In this document: positions 1 to 5,656 of the stretch, piece by piece
Numbering within the stretch: position 1 is the first letter of the stretch
Layout of the letters: the number at the start of each line of letters is the position of its first letter
NCBI GenBank assembly: GCA_963205285.1
Contig: CAUJJQ010000078.1
Coordinates: 1 to 10,022, forward strand
DNA: 10,022 nucleotides
DNA from: Pseudomonadota bacterium
Lineage (GTDB): Bacteria > Pseudomonadota > Alphaproteobacteria > Sphingomonadales > Sphingomonadaceae
Reading direction: 5' to 3'
The notes under the pieces: generated by a model
The model's database searches: none
What the model was told of the DNA's origin: nothing
What the model saw: the letters and a program-made list of their open reading frames with translations, nothing else
Made by a program: the position numbers and the translations under genes

Positions 1-1
1 T

Positions 2-304
2 GCGCTGGGCATCGCGCGGCAGGCGGTAAAACAGGGCTGGTCGGTGCGCAAGGTGGAGGCGCTGGTGCGTCGGGGCGGGGCGCCGCGCGCTGCGCCAACC
101 GGGCGATTGGCTGCGCGCACCAGTGGCAGCGACAGCGGCGGGGATGCGGATATTGCTGCGCTCGAATCGCACCTCGCAGCCCTGCTCGGCGTTATGGTGC
201 GAATCAATTATAACGCCGATGGCAGCGGGCAGTTGACGCTCGACTATACCAGTCTCGACACGCTCGACATGCTTTGCCAGCGGCTAAGCGGCGGCCAATT
301 TTAG
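2..304 (+). CDS. parB: ParB chromosome-partitioning protein, C-terminal part (5' truncated by window)
   Basis: The last 100 residues of a ParB/Spo0J-family protein; the start lies before the window. ParB binds parS sites near the replication origin, spreads as a CTP-dependent clamp, and works with the ATPase ParA to segregate chromosomes. The visible part opens with the family's linker (ARQAVKQGWSVRKVEALVRR, matching the 'sVRetEalVr' helix after the HTH domain). A low-complexity Ala/Arg/Gly linker follows, then the C-terminal dimerisation domain: a helix containing LESHLAALLG, strands VRINYNADGSGQLTLDY, and the final helix LDTLDMLCQRL. It ends in TAG at 302-304. The family match is clear even though the HTH and CTPase motifs are outside the window. 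ParB genes commonly lie near the origin, so this region may be origin-proximal, which is inference. No consensus parS palindrome was seen here. Confidence 0.9.
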   Translation, partial: ALGIARQAVKQGWSVRKVEALVRRGGAPRAAPTGRLAARTSGSDSGGDADIAALESHLAALLGVMVRINYNADGSGQLTLDYTSLDTLDMLCQRLSGGQF

Positions 305-466
305 CGCGAAACCCGCACAAAAGCGCCGTTTCATATTCTTGCTTCCTTGTTAACCACAATCGATTCCGATTTGGGAAGGCCCCATGCGCCATTTGGCATG
401 TGTGATCGGCGGGGGGCCGTCGAACACGACGACCAACCGATTGAGATTTACAAGGGACCATATTCT
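305..466. other. Intergenic leader between parB and the fimbrial subunit gene
   Basis: These 162 bases must hold the promoter of the fimbrial locus, but no convincing -35/-10 pair could be picked. A single CtrA-type half-site (TTAACC, 350-355) is present without its partner. Short self-complementary stretches occur: GGCCCC at 378-383 against GGGGCC at 413-418, enclosing a small GCC/GGC hairpin around 387-397, so the leader RNA could fold. A Shine-Dalgarno AAGGGA (452-457) lies 9 bases before the ATG at 467. Confidence 0.4.
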
Positions 467-973
467 ATGAACAAGATGCTCTCGCGTGCCCTCGCTGGCT
501 CGCTCTTCATCGCCGCCGGCATGACCGCTGGCACTGCTTATGCCGCGCCGGTGACCGCCAGCGCAACCGCCAGCGCCACGATTTTGTCGCCGGTGACCGT
601 CACCAACACTGCTGACCTCGACTTTGGCACGATTGTGTCGGGTGCGTCGGCTGCGACCGTCAATGTGTCGACCGCTGGTGCACGTACCTGCGGTGCGGGC
701 CTCACCTGCACCGGCACCACCACGGCTGCTGCTTTCGCGATTGCTGGCAGCGCCAGCAAAGTTGTCACCGTTTCGGTTCCGGCCAGCGTTTCGCTGTCGA
801 ACGGCACCGATTCGATGACCGCCACGCTGAGCAGCTCTGCCGGTTCGGGCACGCTGACGCTGAACGCGTCGGGCAATGCATCGCTGAACGTCGGTGGTTT
901 GCTGGGCGTGGCTGCTGGCCAGGCCGATGGTGCCTATACCGGCACCTTTACGGTCAGCGTTGATTATCAATAA
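467..973 (+). CDS. DUF4402-family fimbrial/surface fibre subunit, secreted
   Basis: A 168-residue exported protein that should be the structural subunit of the fibre assembled by the next two genes. Residues 1-26 form a signal peptide (basic MNKMLSR, hydrophobic core, cleavage after AYA26). The mature protein is almost wholly Ala/Ser/Thr/Gly/Val with alternating hydrophobics, as in an Ig-like beta sandwich. The early segment TVTNTADLDFGTIVSG resembles DUF4402 proteins. C75 and C81 could form a disulphide. The C-terminus (AYTGTFTVSVDYQ) is an alternating beta strand ending in an aromatic, like the strand pilus chaperones recognise. The start at 467 is chosen over an in-frame upstream start at 347 because AAGGGA precedes it and the signal peptide begins there. 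DUF4402 genes beside chaperone and usher genes are common in sphingomonads; the fibre role is inferred from this context. No separate tip adhesin is visible. Confidence 0.85.
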   Translation: MNKMLSRALAGSLFIAAGMTAGTAYAAPVTASATASATILSPVTVTNTADLDFGTIVSGASAATVNVSTAGARTCGAGLTCTGTTTAAAFAIAGSASKVVTVSVPASVSLSNGTDSMTATLSSSAGSGTLTLNASGNASLNVGGLLGVAAGQADGAYTGTFTVSVDYQ

Positions 974-1044
974 TCGGCATTGATTTGGGGCACATGCGGG
1001 GCGGGTCACCCCCCGACACGCACCCCATGTTCCAGACAATCCAA

Positions 1045-1082
1045 GAAGGGGTCGTCGATCATATCGGCGGCCCCTTTGTCGT
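1045..1082 (+). terminator. Intercistronic stem-loop (candidate attenuator/terminator) after the fibre subunit gene
   Basis: An RNA from here can form a 14-bp uninterrupted stem, 1046-1059 (AAGGGGTCGTCGAT) with 1063-1076 (ATCGGCGGCCCCTT), including three G-U pairs, closed by a 3-base loop CAT. Only a short, broken U-tract follows (TTTGTCGTT), so termination may be partial. The position, about 70 bases after the subunit stop and well before the chaperone gene, fits a device that yields more subunit than assembly-machine mRNA or protects the upstream message. The hairpin is seen directly; its function is inference. Confidence 0.55.
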
Positions 1083-1133
1083 TCCCACACGAATTTGTTG
1101 AAAAACGGCGGGTTTGCAGCCCCCCGCGCACTT

Positions 1134-1156
1134 ATGGTTAGCAAAGTTTCAACCAT
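1134..1156. repeat. Short inverted repeat ATGGTT-N11-AACCAT upstream of the chaperone gene
   Basis: ATGGTT (1134-1139) and AACCAT (1151-1156) are perfect inverted copies 11 bases apart, about 80 bases before the chaperone start. This could be a regulator's operator or chance; no known site is matched with confidence. The surrounding gap 974-1233 (260 bases) otherwise holds the stem-loop at 1045-1082 and no supported ORF. Confidence 0.25.
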
Positions 1157-1221
1157 GATTCCCCTAGTCCTTTTGGGTCAATCCACCCGGAAGGGGCGCA
1201 CATCGCCCCCTCGTGACCAGC

Positions 1222-1227
1222 GGGAGA
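1222..1227 (+). promoter_or_regulatory. Ribosome binding site deciding the chaperone start
   Basis: GGGAGA ends 6 bases before the ATG at 1234. It supports that start over the in-frame GTG at 1213, which has no Shine-Dalgarno and would put seven extra residues before the signal peptide. Confidence 0.6.
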
Positions 1228-1233
1228 ATATCA

Positions 1234-2064
1234 ATGATCCAGAAAATGTTGCGACGCGCCAGCGTCGCGCTGGCGGCGACAGGTCTGTTCCTGACCCTTG
1301 GCACCGCGCATGCAGGCGGCGGCGATTTGCTCGTCGCACCGACGCGTATCGTGCTCGACGGGCCGCGTGGGGCCGAAATCGTCCTCAACAATATTGGTGA
1401 AACGACCGCTACCTATCGCGTTTCGCTCGAAATCAAGCGGATGACGCCAGAGGGTGCGCTTGAAGAAATTGACCCCAATGCGGTCAATGATGCCGAACGT
1501 CAGACGCTCGCCATGCTGCTATACAGCCCGCGCCGCGTTACGCTGCCGCCCAACCAGCCGCAAACCATCCGCCTTAGCGTGCGTCCGCCCGCCGGCCTGC
1601 CCGATGGTGAATATCGGGCACATATGCTGTTCCGTGCGGTGCCAGAATCGCGCTCTGTCAGCGCGCCGGTCACCCCGACAAGCGGTGTTTCGATTGCGCT
1701 CACCCCGATTTACGGCGTCTCCATCCCGATCATCGTGCGCCAAGGCAGGTTGGAAGCCACCGCCGCCATCGCCAATGCACGGCTCGAAGCGCCGGGCACC
1801 GAACGGCTGTTGCGCTTTGACCTCAGCAAACAGGGCAATCGGTCGGTTTATGGCGAAGTCATCGTCACCCGTCCCGGTGTCGCTGAACCTCTGGTCGCCG
1901 CGCGCGGGGTCGCCATTTACCCAGAAATCAACCAACGGGTCGTCACCCTGCCGCTCAGCCAGGAACAATATGACGCGCTGCACGGGCCGGTGACCATCCG
2001 TTTCGTTGAAGATCGTGAAGTGGGCAGCGCGACGCTCGCTGAAATGAGCACGGTGCTGCGCTGA
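1234..2064 (+). CDS. Periplasmic fimbrial chaperone (PapD-like, alternative chaperone-usher type)
   Basis: A 276-residue secreted protein with a signal peptide (basic KMLRR, hydrophobic core, cleavage after AHA27). The N-terminal PapD-like domain starts with LLVAPTRIVLDGPRG and continues through LNNIGETTATYRVSLEI. The segment YSPRRVTLPPNQPQTIRLSV (98-117) is the family's G1-strand-like region. R99/R100 are likely candidates for the basic residue that anchors the subunit's C-terminus, although exact equivalence was not tested by alignment. GEYRAHMLFRAVPE and LTPIYGVSIPIIVRQG fit the second half of such chaperones, and the C-terminal domain runs to VLR276. It should cap and fold the DUF4402 subunit in the periplasm and deliver it to the usher. 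It is 260 bases downstream of the subunit gene and 49 bases upstream of the usher gene, all on one strand. It is closer in flavour to alternative (ECP/CS1-like) chaperones than to classical FimC. Confidence 0.85.
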   Translation: MIQKMLRRASVALAATGLFLTLGTAHAGGGDLLVAPTRIVLDGPRGAEIVLNNIGETTATYRVSLEIKRMTPEGALEEIDPNAVNDAERQTLAMLLYSPRRVTLPPNQPQTIRLSVRPPAGLPDGEYRAHMLFRAVPESRSVSAPVTPTSGVSIALTPIYGVSIPIIVRQGRLEATAAIANARLEAPGTERLLRFDLSKQGNRSVYGEVIVTRPGVAEPLVAARGVAIYPEINQRVVTLPLSQEQYDALHGPVTIRFVEDREVGSATLAEMSTVLR

Positions 2065-2113
2065 TCGGGGTTGCGGGCGGGCGTTTATGCCTGCTCGACC
2101 CGGTTAGGATGTG

Positions 2114-4918
2114 ATGCGCAAGCTCACCCGCCTTTGTTCGCTGGTCATGGCCCTGTGGGCTGCGGCGCTGCCGGGGGTAGTCCCCGGCGGCGTTGACGCA
2201 TCTGTGGCGCACGCACAGAGCGGCGCGCAATGGGTGCCAACTGCCGAAGAACAATGGCTTTTTGAACTGCGCACCAGCCGATACCGCATTGGCGATGGCG
2301 TGCGCGGATATGCCCATGGTGATCAAAGCTGCGTCATTTTCACAGACGTTGTCCAGCAACTCGATCTGCCGATCCGCATCAATGAACAGTTGCGCCGCGC
2401 AACTGGCTGGGCCTTTGACGAACAACGCACGCTGACCATCGACCGTGAAGCTGGGCGGGTAACGCTCGCCAGTTCCAGTCGCGCGCTGCGCGCCGACGAA
2501 ATTCTCGACACGCCAGAGGGATGGTGCGTTGATGCACCCTCCATCGGTGAATGGCTGGGCGTCACGATGCGCGCCGACACCGCCAATTCGGTGCTCAGCC
2601 TCAGCTCTGAAAACCCGTTGCCGTTTGAACGCGCGGCGCAGCGGCGCGAACGCGCGGCCAATGCGCGCCCAGATGCGCCATTTTCGCTGGCCGATCTGCC
2701 GCAGGCGCGCCGTCCTTATGCGATGTGGCAGACCCCGGCGGTCGATGTCGTCGCGTCGGTCAATTATATCCGCGATGCAAGTGCAGGAACCAGCCGCTTG
2801 CAACGGCGCTACGAACTTTTTGCAGCGGGCGAGATGCTCGGCGCGTCGTTCGATGCACGGCTCGCCAGCGATGATCGCGGTATTCCGCAATCTTTGCGCA
2901 TGCGGCTCTATCGTTCCGACCCGTCAGGGCAGCTATTTGGCCCGTTACAGGCCACCCATGTGGCGGTCGGCGACATCAACGGTATGACGTCGCCGATTGG
3001 CAGCCAGCCAGTGCCAGGGCGCGGCGCGATGGTCACCAACCGCCCGCTCGACCTGCCCGATGGGTTTGACCGCATCACCTTTCGCGGGGACTTGCCCAGC
3101 GGCTGGGATGCCGAATTATATCGCAATGGCCAGTTGATCGGCTTTGCCGAACAGGGGGCCGATGGCCGCTATCAATTCACCGATGTCCGGCTGCAATTTG
3201 GTGCCAACCAGTTCGAAATCGTCCTCTACGGGCCGCAAGGGCAGGTGCGCCGCGAAGTGCGCAATATCCCTGTCGGGATTGATGCCATTCCGGCGGGTAA
3301 AACATATTATTGGGCCGGGGTTTTGCAGGAAGACCACGACCTCATCACCCTGTTCGACCGCAATATGCCCCGCCCGTTCCGGCGCGGCTGGCGTTATATG
3401 TTCGGCATCGAACATGGCATCGACCGGCGGACGACCGTCGGCAGCTGGTTGACCAATATGATGATTGAAAACCGCCGCTATTCGATGGTGGAGGCTTCGC
3501 TGCGTCGCGCCATCGGCCCTGCCTTGGTTGAACTGACCGGCAGCGGCCAAAGTGGTGGCGGCACTGCGGCGCGCATCGCCATGCTGGCAACGCTGGGGAA
3601 CAGCGGGTCGATCCAGTTCGAAAGCGTGCGCGCCTTTGGCGGCTATCGTTCGGACCGCATCGCCCAGGGGGTGACTGGTCTGTCGGTCATCAGCCTTGAC
3701 CATGTTTTGCATTTTGGCAGCACTGCTTTGCCCATCCATGTAGAAGCGAATTGGCGTGAACGCGCCGATGGCAGCAACCGGGCGCAGGTGGGAACACGCA
3801 TTTCCGGCAATTGGCGTAACATTTCGTTAACCGGTCAGATCGACTGGACCAAAAACTATGCTGCGGGCTTTGGGGCCGAACCCGCCAGCGTCAACGCCGC
3901 CCTGCTGATTAACGCGCGTTTTGGCCGATTGCGCCTGCGCGGCGAAGCACGCGTGGCCGTCGCCGGGCCGTCGGACAATGACGAAGTGGCGTTGACCGCC
4001 GAATGGAACCAATCCGAACGCAGCGACTGGCGGGTTGAACTGGGCTATCAGGCGGCGGTCGGGCGCGCGCGCGTTGGCGTTGGCTATACGCGGCGTTGTG
4101 ACCGGCTGGCGCTGGGCGGGGTCATCGAAGCGGCCAGCGATGGTTCAATTGCCGCGTCGCTCAACCTCAGCTTTGCATTCGGGCCCGACCCGCGCGGCGG
4201 TGGCATGCGTTTTGCGCGCGAACGGCTGGCAGCACAGGGACAGGCGCTGGCCGAGGTTTTTTACGACAATAATGGCGATGGCCATCGGCAGGCCGATGAA
4301 CCGCTTGCCGAAGGTGTCACGATTACCGCGGGCAATGCGGTTGCCGAAACCCCGACCGGTGCAGATGGTCAGGCGATTGTCGATGCGCTGGTGCCGTTCC
4401 GCCCGATTTTGATCGGTATCGATGAATCGAGCCTGCCCGACCCGTTGATTCGGCCGGCGCTGCCCGGTGTTGTCGTCACCCCGCGGCCCGGTGTGGCGAC
4501 GCGTGTCGAATTGCCGCTGACGCAAGCGGGTGAAGTGGACGGCAGTTTGGTGCGCGAAGGCGGTTCGGGGATCGAAGGGGTCGATCTGGAACTGGTGGAC
4601 GCGCAAAACAATGTCCGCGCGCGTGTGCGCAGTGATTATGATGGATATTTCCTTTTCGAATCGGTGCCTTATGGCCGATACACTTTGCGTATCGCCACCC
4701 TGTCGGCGCAGGTTCTGGCGGTCGATGCACGGCTTGCCGCCATCACCATCGATGCGCAAAACCCACGCGTTAATCTGGGTGGCCTGCGCCTCCACGCGCG
4801 GGCAACCCTCGCCCGCGCGCCGCCACAGGGCGATGCGGGGGCAGCGCCTGACGACGCGAGCACAGCAACCGCACAGCCGGTCGATGGCGCTGGCGTAAAT
4901 GTGCGCGATAGTCGCTAG
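2114..4918 (+). CDS. Outer-membrane fimbrial usher-like protein with C-terminal SdrD-B/carboxypeptidase-regulatory-like domains
   Basis: A 934-residue exported protein. Residues 1 to about 35 form a signal peptide ending near AHAQS. An N-terminal domain (to about 180) carries two cysteines (DQSCVIF, EGWCVDA). Residues about 310-375 (FDRITFRGDLPSGWDAELYR, then NGQLIGFAE and NQFEIVLYGPQGQVRREV) match the pre-barrel and plug region of alternative ushers. About 380-700 is rich in alternating aromatic/charged strands, as in a beta barrel. From V715 comes FYDNNGDGHRQADEPL, an acidic Ca-binding-like loop opening an SdrD-B-like module. About 807-870 (GEVDGSLV, SDYDGYFLFESVPYGRYTLR) resembles a carboxypeptidase-regulatory beta sandwich. 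The tail is disordered, Ala/Pro/Asp-rich. It probably secretes and polymerises chaperone-subunit complexes. ATG 2114 and GTG 2111 both follow a close AGGA (2106-2109); the ATG is preferred, and ATG 2147 would lose the basic part of the signal. The TAG stop lies in a repeat. Confidence 0.82.
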   Translation: MRKLTRLCSLVMALWAAALPGVVPGGVDASVAHAQSGAQWVPTAEEQWLFELRTSRYRIGDGVRGYAHGDQSCVIFTDVVQQLDLPIRINEQLRRATGWAFDEQRTLTIDREAGRVTLASSSRALRADEILDTPEGWCVDAPSIGEWLGVTMRADTANSVLSLSSENPLPFERAAQRRERAANARPDAPFSLADLPQARRPYAMWQTPAVDVVASVNYIRDASAGTSRLQRRYELFAAGEMLGASFDARLASDDRGIPQSLRMRLYRSDPSGQLFGPLQATHVAVGDINGMTSPIGSQPVPGRGAMVTNRPLDLPDGFDRITFRGDLPSGWDAELYRNGQLIGFAEQGADGRYQFTDVRLQFGANQFEIVLYGPQGQVRREVRNIPVGIDAIPAGKTYYWAGVLQEDHDLITLFDRNMPRPFRRGWRYMFGIEHGIDRRTTVGSWLTNMMIENRRYSMVEASLRRAIGPALVELTGSGQSGGGTAARIAMLATLGNSGSIQFESVRAFGGYRSDRIAQGVTGLSVISLDHVLHFGSTALPIHVEANWRERADGSNRAQVGTRISGNWRNISLTGQIDWTKNYAAGFGAEPASVNAALLINARFGRLRLRGEARVAVAGPSDNDEVALTAEWNQSERSDWRVELGYQAAVGRARVGVGYTRRCDRLALGGVIEAASDGSIAASLNLSFAFGPDPRGGGMRFARERLAAQGQALAEVFYDNNGDGHRQADEPLAEGVTITAGNAVAETPTGADGQAIVDALVPFRPILIGIDESSLPDPLIRPALPGVVVTPRPGVATRVELPLTQAGEVDGSLVREGGSGIEGVDLELVDAQNNVRARVRSDYDGYFLFESVPYGRYTLRIATLSAQVLAVDARLAAITIDAQNPRVNLGGLRLHARATLARAPPQGDAGAAPDDASTATAQPVDGAGVNVRDSR

Positions 4919-5020
4919 AGTGATTTCGAGTGAGATGGAACATTTCACGGCCCGGAAATCACGGACAACAAAGAAAATTGGAGCCTGTTCCGATTCAATC
5001 TAATCGGAACAGGATCTAGG
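4916..5020 (+). repeat. Left copy of a 105-bp structured inverted repeat
   Basis: This segment matches the reverse complement of 5552-5656 without gaps: 89 of 105 bases agree by hand count (about 85%). It begins with the usher's TAG stop codon. Two foldable parts are visible. Hairpin A (4920-4962) has outer arms GTGATTTC/GAAATCAC and inner arms GTGAGATG/CATTTCAC. Hairpin B (4984-5013) follows. The bases between them (about 4971-4980) are the least conserved, as expected if the folds are what is kept. It probably belongs to a dispersed repeat family of the host genome, a prediction that needs a genome-wide search. Confidence 0.85.
4984..5013. terminator. Perfect 12-bp hairpin in the left repeat, candidate terminator of the usher transcript
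   Basis: CCTGTTCCGATT (4984-4995) pairs perfectly with AATCGGAACAGG (5002-5013) around loop CAATCT. No U-tract follows on either strand, so it is not a canonical intrinsic terminator. It may stabilise 3' ends or serve as a repeat signature. Pair C4990-G5007 is replaced by T-A in the other copy. Confidence 0.45.
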
Positions 5021-5124
5021 CAGGTTGTCGCCCAACCCATTGTAGTTGCCGCGAAGGCGGGGATCCGGTTCGATTCACGCCCGCCCGCATTTCGATACGA
5101 ACGGGGGCGTAATATTGTGCATCC

Positions 5125-5154
5125 GTTCGTGTCGGGCGAAGTCGAGACATGAAC
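5125..5154. repeat. Palindromic repeat with a 9-bp stem
   Basis: GTTCGTGTC (5125-5133) pairs with GACATGAAC (5146-5154), with one G-T pair, around a 12-base loop GGGCGAAGTCGA. The motif resembles a 'gttcgtgtcgagcgaagtcgagac' type intergenic palindrome recalled from sphingomonad genomes; the resemblance is from memory and was not searched. Confidence 0.45.
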
Positions 5155-5170
5155 GCCCCTCACGGCCTAG

Positions 5171-5223
5171 GCCCCTGCTTTCGCAGGGGCACGATCGTTC
5201 TGAACCCCTGCTTTCGCAGGGGC
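5171..5223. repeat. Two tandem copies of a short REP-like hairpin
   Basis: CCCCTGC-TTTC-GCAGGGG occurs at 5172-5189 and again at 5205-5222, each followed by CAC, with a period of 33 bases. Each copy is a 7-8-bp perfect stem with loop TTTC. Two copies with unrelated flanks suggest a REP-type element rather than a CRISPR array. Confidence 0.7.
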
Positions 5224-5321
5224 ACAATGGGCTTGGAAAGCTCGGGATTTTTCGGGGGAAAAGGCCCCCGGACATATTCAGGATATTGTGCCTGCCGCGC
5301 TATCGCTTGGCATTTTTTTGG

Positions 5322-5344
5322 GCGAATGGCCCCCGGCCATTCGC
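5322..5344. repeat. 10-bp perfect hairpin just beyond the tRNA-Leu 3' end
   Basis: GCGAATGGCC (5322-5331) pairs with GGCCATTCGC (5335-5344) around CCC. Flanking bases extend the symmetry: CATTTTTTTGGG before it and CCCAAAAATGG after it. On the minus strand the tRNA end CCA-TTTTT-GGG could therefore pair with CCC-AAAAAAATG further downstream. This could shape the precursor tRNA trailer or end transcription. The fold is seen; the role is inference. Confidence 0.5.
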
Positions 5345-5357
5345 TTGTTCCCAAAAA

Positions 5358-5444
5358 TGGTGCGGTCGAGAAGACTCGAACTTCCACGGGCTTTCGCCCA
5401 CAACGACCTCAACGTTGCGCGTCTACCAATTCCGCCACGACCGC
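5358..5444 (-). tRNA. tRNA-Leu, anticodon GAG, with encoded CCA
   Basis: Read on the minus strand, this is an 87-nt class II tRNA. The acceptor stem is GCGGTCG/CGACCGC with discriminator A and genomically encoded CCA (5360-5358). The D-arm region is GCGGAATTGGTAGACGC. The anticodon stem-loop CAACG-TTGAGGT-CGTTG gives anticodon GAG, reading CUC/CUU leucine codons. A long variable arm TGGGCGAAAGCCCGT marks the Leu type, and the T arm is GGAAG-TTCGAGT-CTTCT. TTTTT directly follows the CCA. It stands alone between two convergent protein genes and two inverted repeats. Structure and anticodon are unambiguous. Confidence 0.96.
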
Positions 5445-5551
5445 GACCATTTAGTGCCGACGAAGCGGCAGGCGCGGCGCTTAGCAAAGCCACCTGTCCG
5501 GCGCAAGCTTGCAAGGTGGTAAACGCATAAACTACGCGGCTTTGGTTGGGG
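5445..5551. other. Upstream region of tRNA-Leu
   Basis: The tRNA promoter should lie here on the minus strand, but no clear -35/-10 pair was identified. A perfect 10-bp palindrome GCAAGCTTGC (5503-5512) sits between inverted CCACCT (5490-5495) and AGGTGG (5514-5519), a possible stem or protein site. No gene is supported. Confidence 0.35.
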
Positions 5552-5656
5552 TCTAGATCCTGTTTCGATCAGATTGTATCGAAACAGGATCTAGCTATCC
5601 TTGTTTTCCGTGATTTCCGAGCCGTGAAATGTACTATTTCACTCGAAATCACTCTA
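5552..5656 (-). repeat. Right copy of the 105-bp structured inverted repeat
   Basis: Inverted partner of 4916-5020. Read on the minus strand it starts at the TAG stop codon of the zinc-ribbon gene (5656-5654). Hairpin A covers 5652-5610, with outer arms GTGATTTC/GAAATCAC and inner arms GTGAAAT/ATTTCAC. Hairpin B covers 5594-5553. The element lies at the very 3' end of its neighbour, exactly as the left copy does for the usher gene. Confidence 0.85.
5553..5594. terminator. Perfect 17-bp hairpin in the right repeat, candidate terminator of the zinc-ribbon gene
   Basis: CTAGATCCTGTTTCGAT (5553-5569) is the exact reverse complement of ATCGAAACAGGATCTAG (5578-5594), with an 8-base loop. No U-tract follows on either strand, so any termination would be non-canonical. 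The stem is longer than in the left copy because CTAGA/TCTAG also pairs. Confidence 0.45.

Larger units (their letters stand above)
5021..5357. other. Non-coding stretch filled with short palindromic repeats
   Basis: No supported gene lies between the left repeat and the tRNA. Small ORFs here simply translate palindromes. The content, in order, is: a CCGCGAAGGCGGGGATCC segment (about 5049-5066); a 9-bp hairpin at 5125-5154; two copies of a CCCCTGC-TTTC-GCAGGGG hairpin (5171-5223); a GC-rich hairpin CGGGGG/CCCCCG (5253-5270); and a 10-bp hairpin beside the tRNA 3' end (5322-5344). Confidence 0.6.

Noticed and set aside
347..358. CtrA-type site around TTAACC (350-355)
   Set aside because: Only a half-site; the second TTAA at the required spacing is absent.
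305..466. parS site next to parB
   Set aside because: No TGTTTCACGTGAAACA-like 16-bp palindrome was found in this gap or elsewhere in the window.
350..1156. Long minus-strand ORF opposite the fibre subunit gene
   Set aside because: Arg/Gly/Ala-rich translation typical of the antisense of a GC-rich gene; the plus strand has a clear signal peptide, ribosome binding site and family match.
1955..2890. Minus-strand ORF of 311 residues opposite the usher
   Set aside because: Low-complexity basic/Cys/His-rich shadow of the usher reading frame with no recognisable motif.
4145..4948. Minus-strand ORF opposite the usher C-terminus
   Set aside because: Antisense shadow; the plus-strand frame carries coherent domains through this region.
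5171..5223. Possible CRISPR array from the repeated CCCCTGC...GCAGGGG unit
   Set aside because: Only two 18-base palindromic copies with a 15-base gap, no further units and no cas genes.
5046..5522. ORFs across the tRNA and repeat interval on both strands
   Set aside because: They translate palindromic repeats and the tRNA-Leu gene; repeated GKG/RRG-type peptides come from the repeats themselves.
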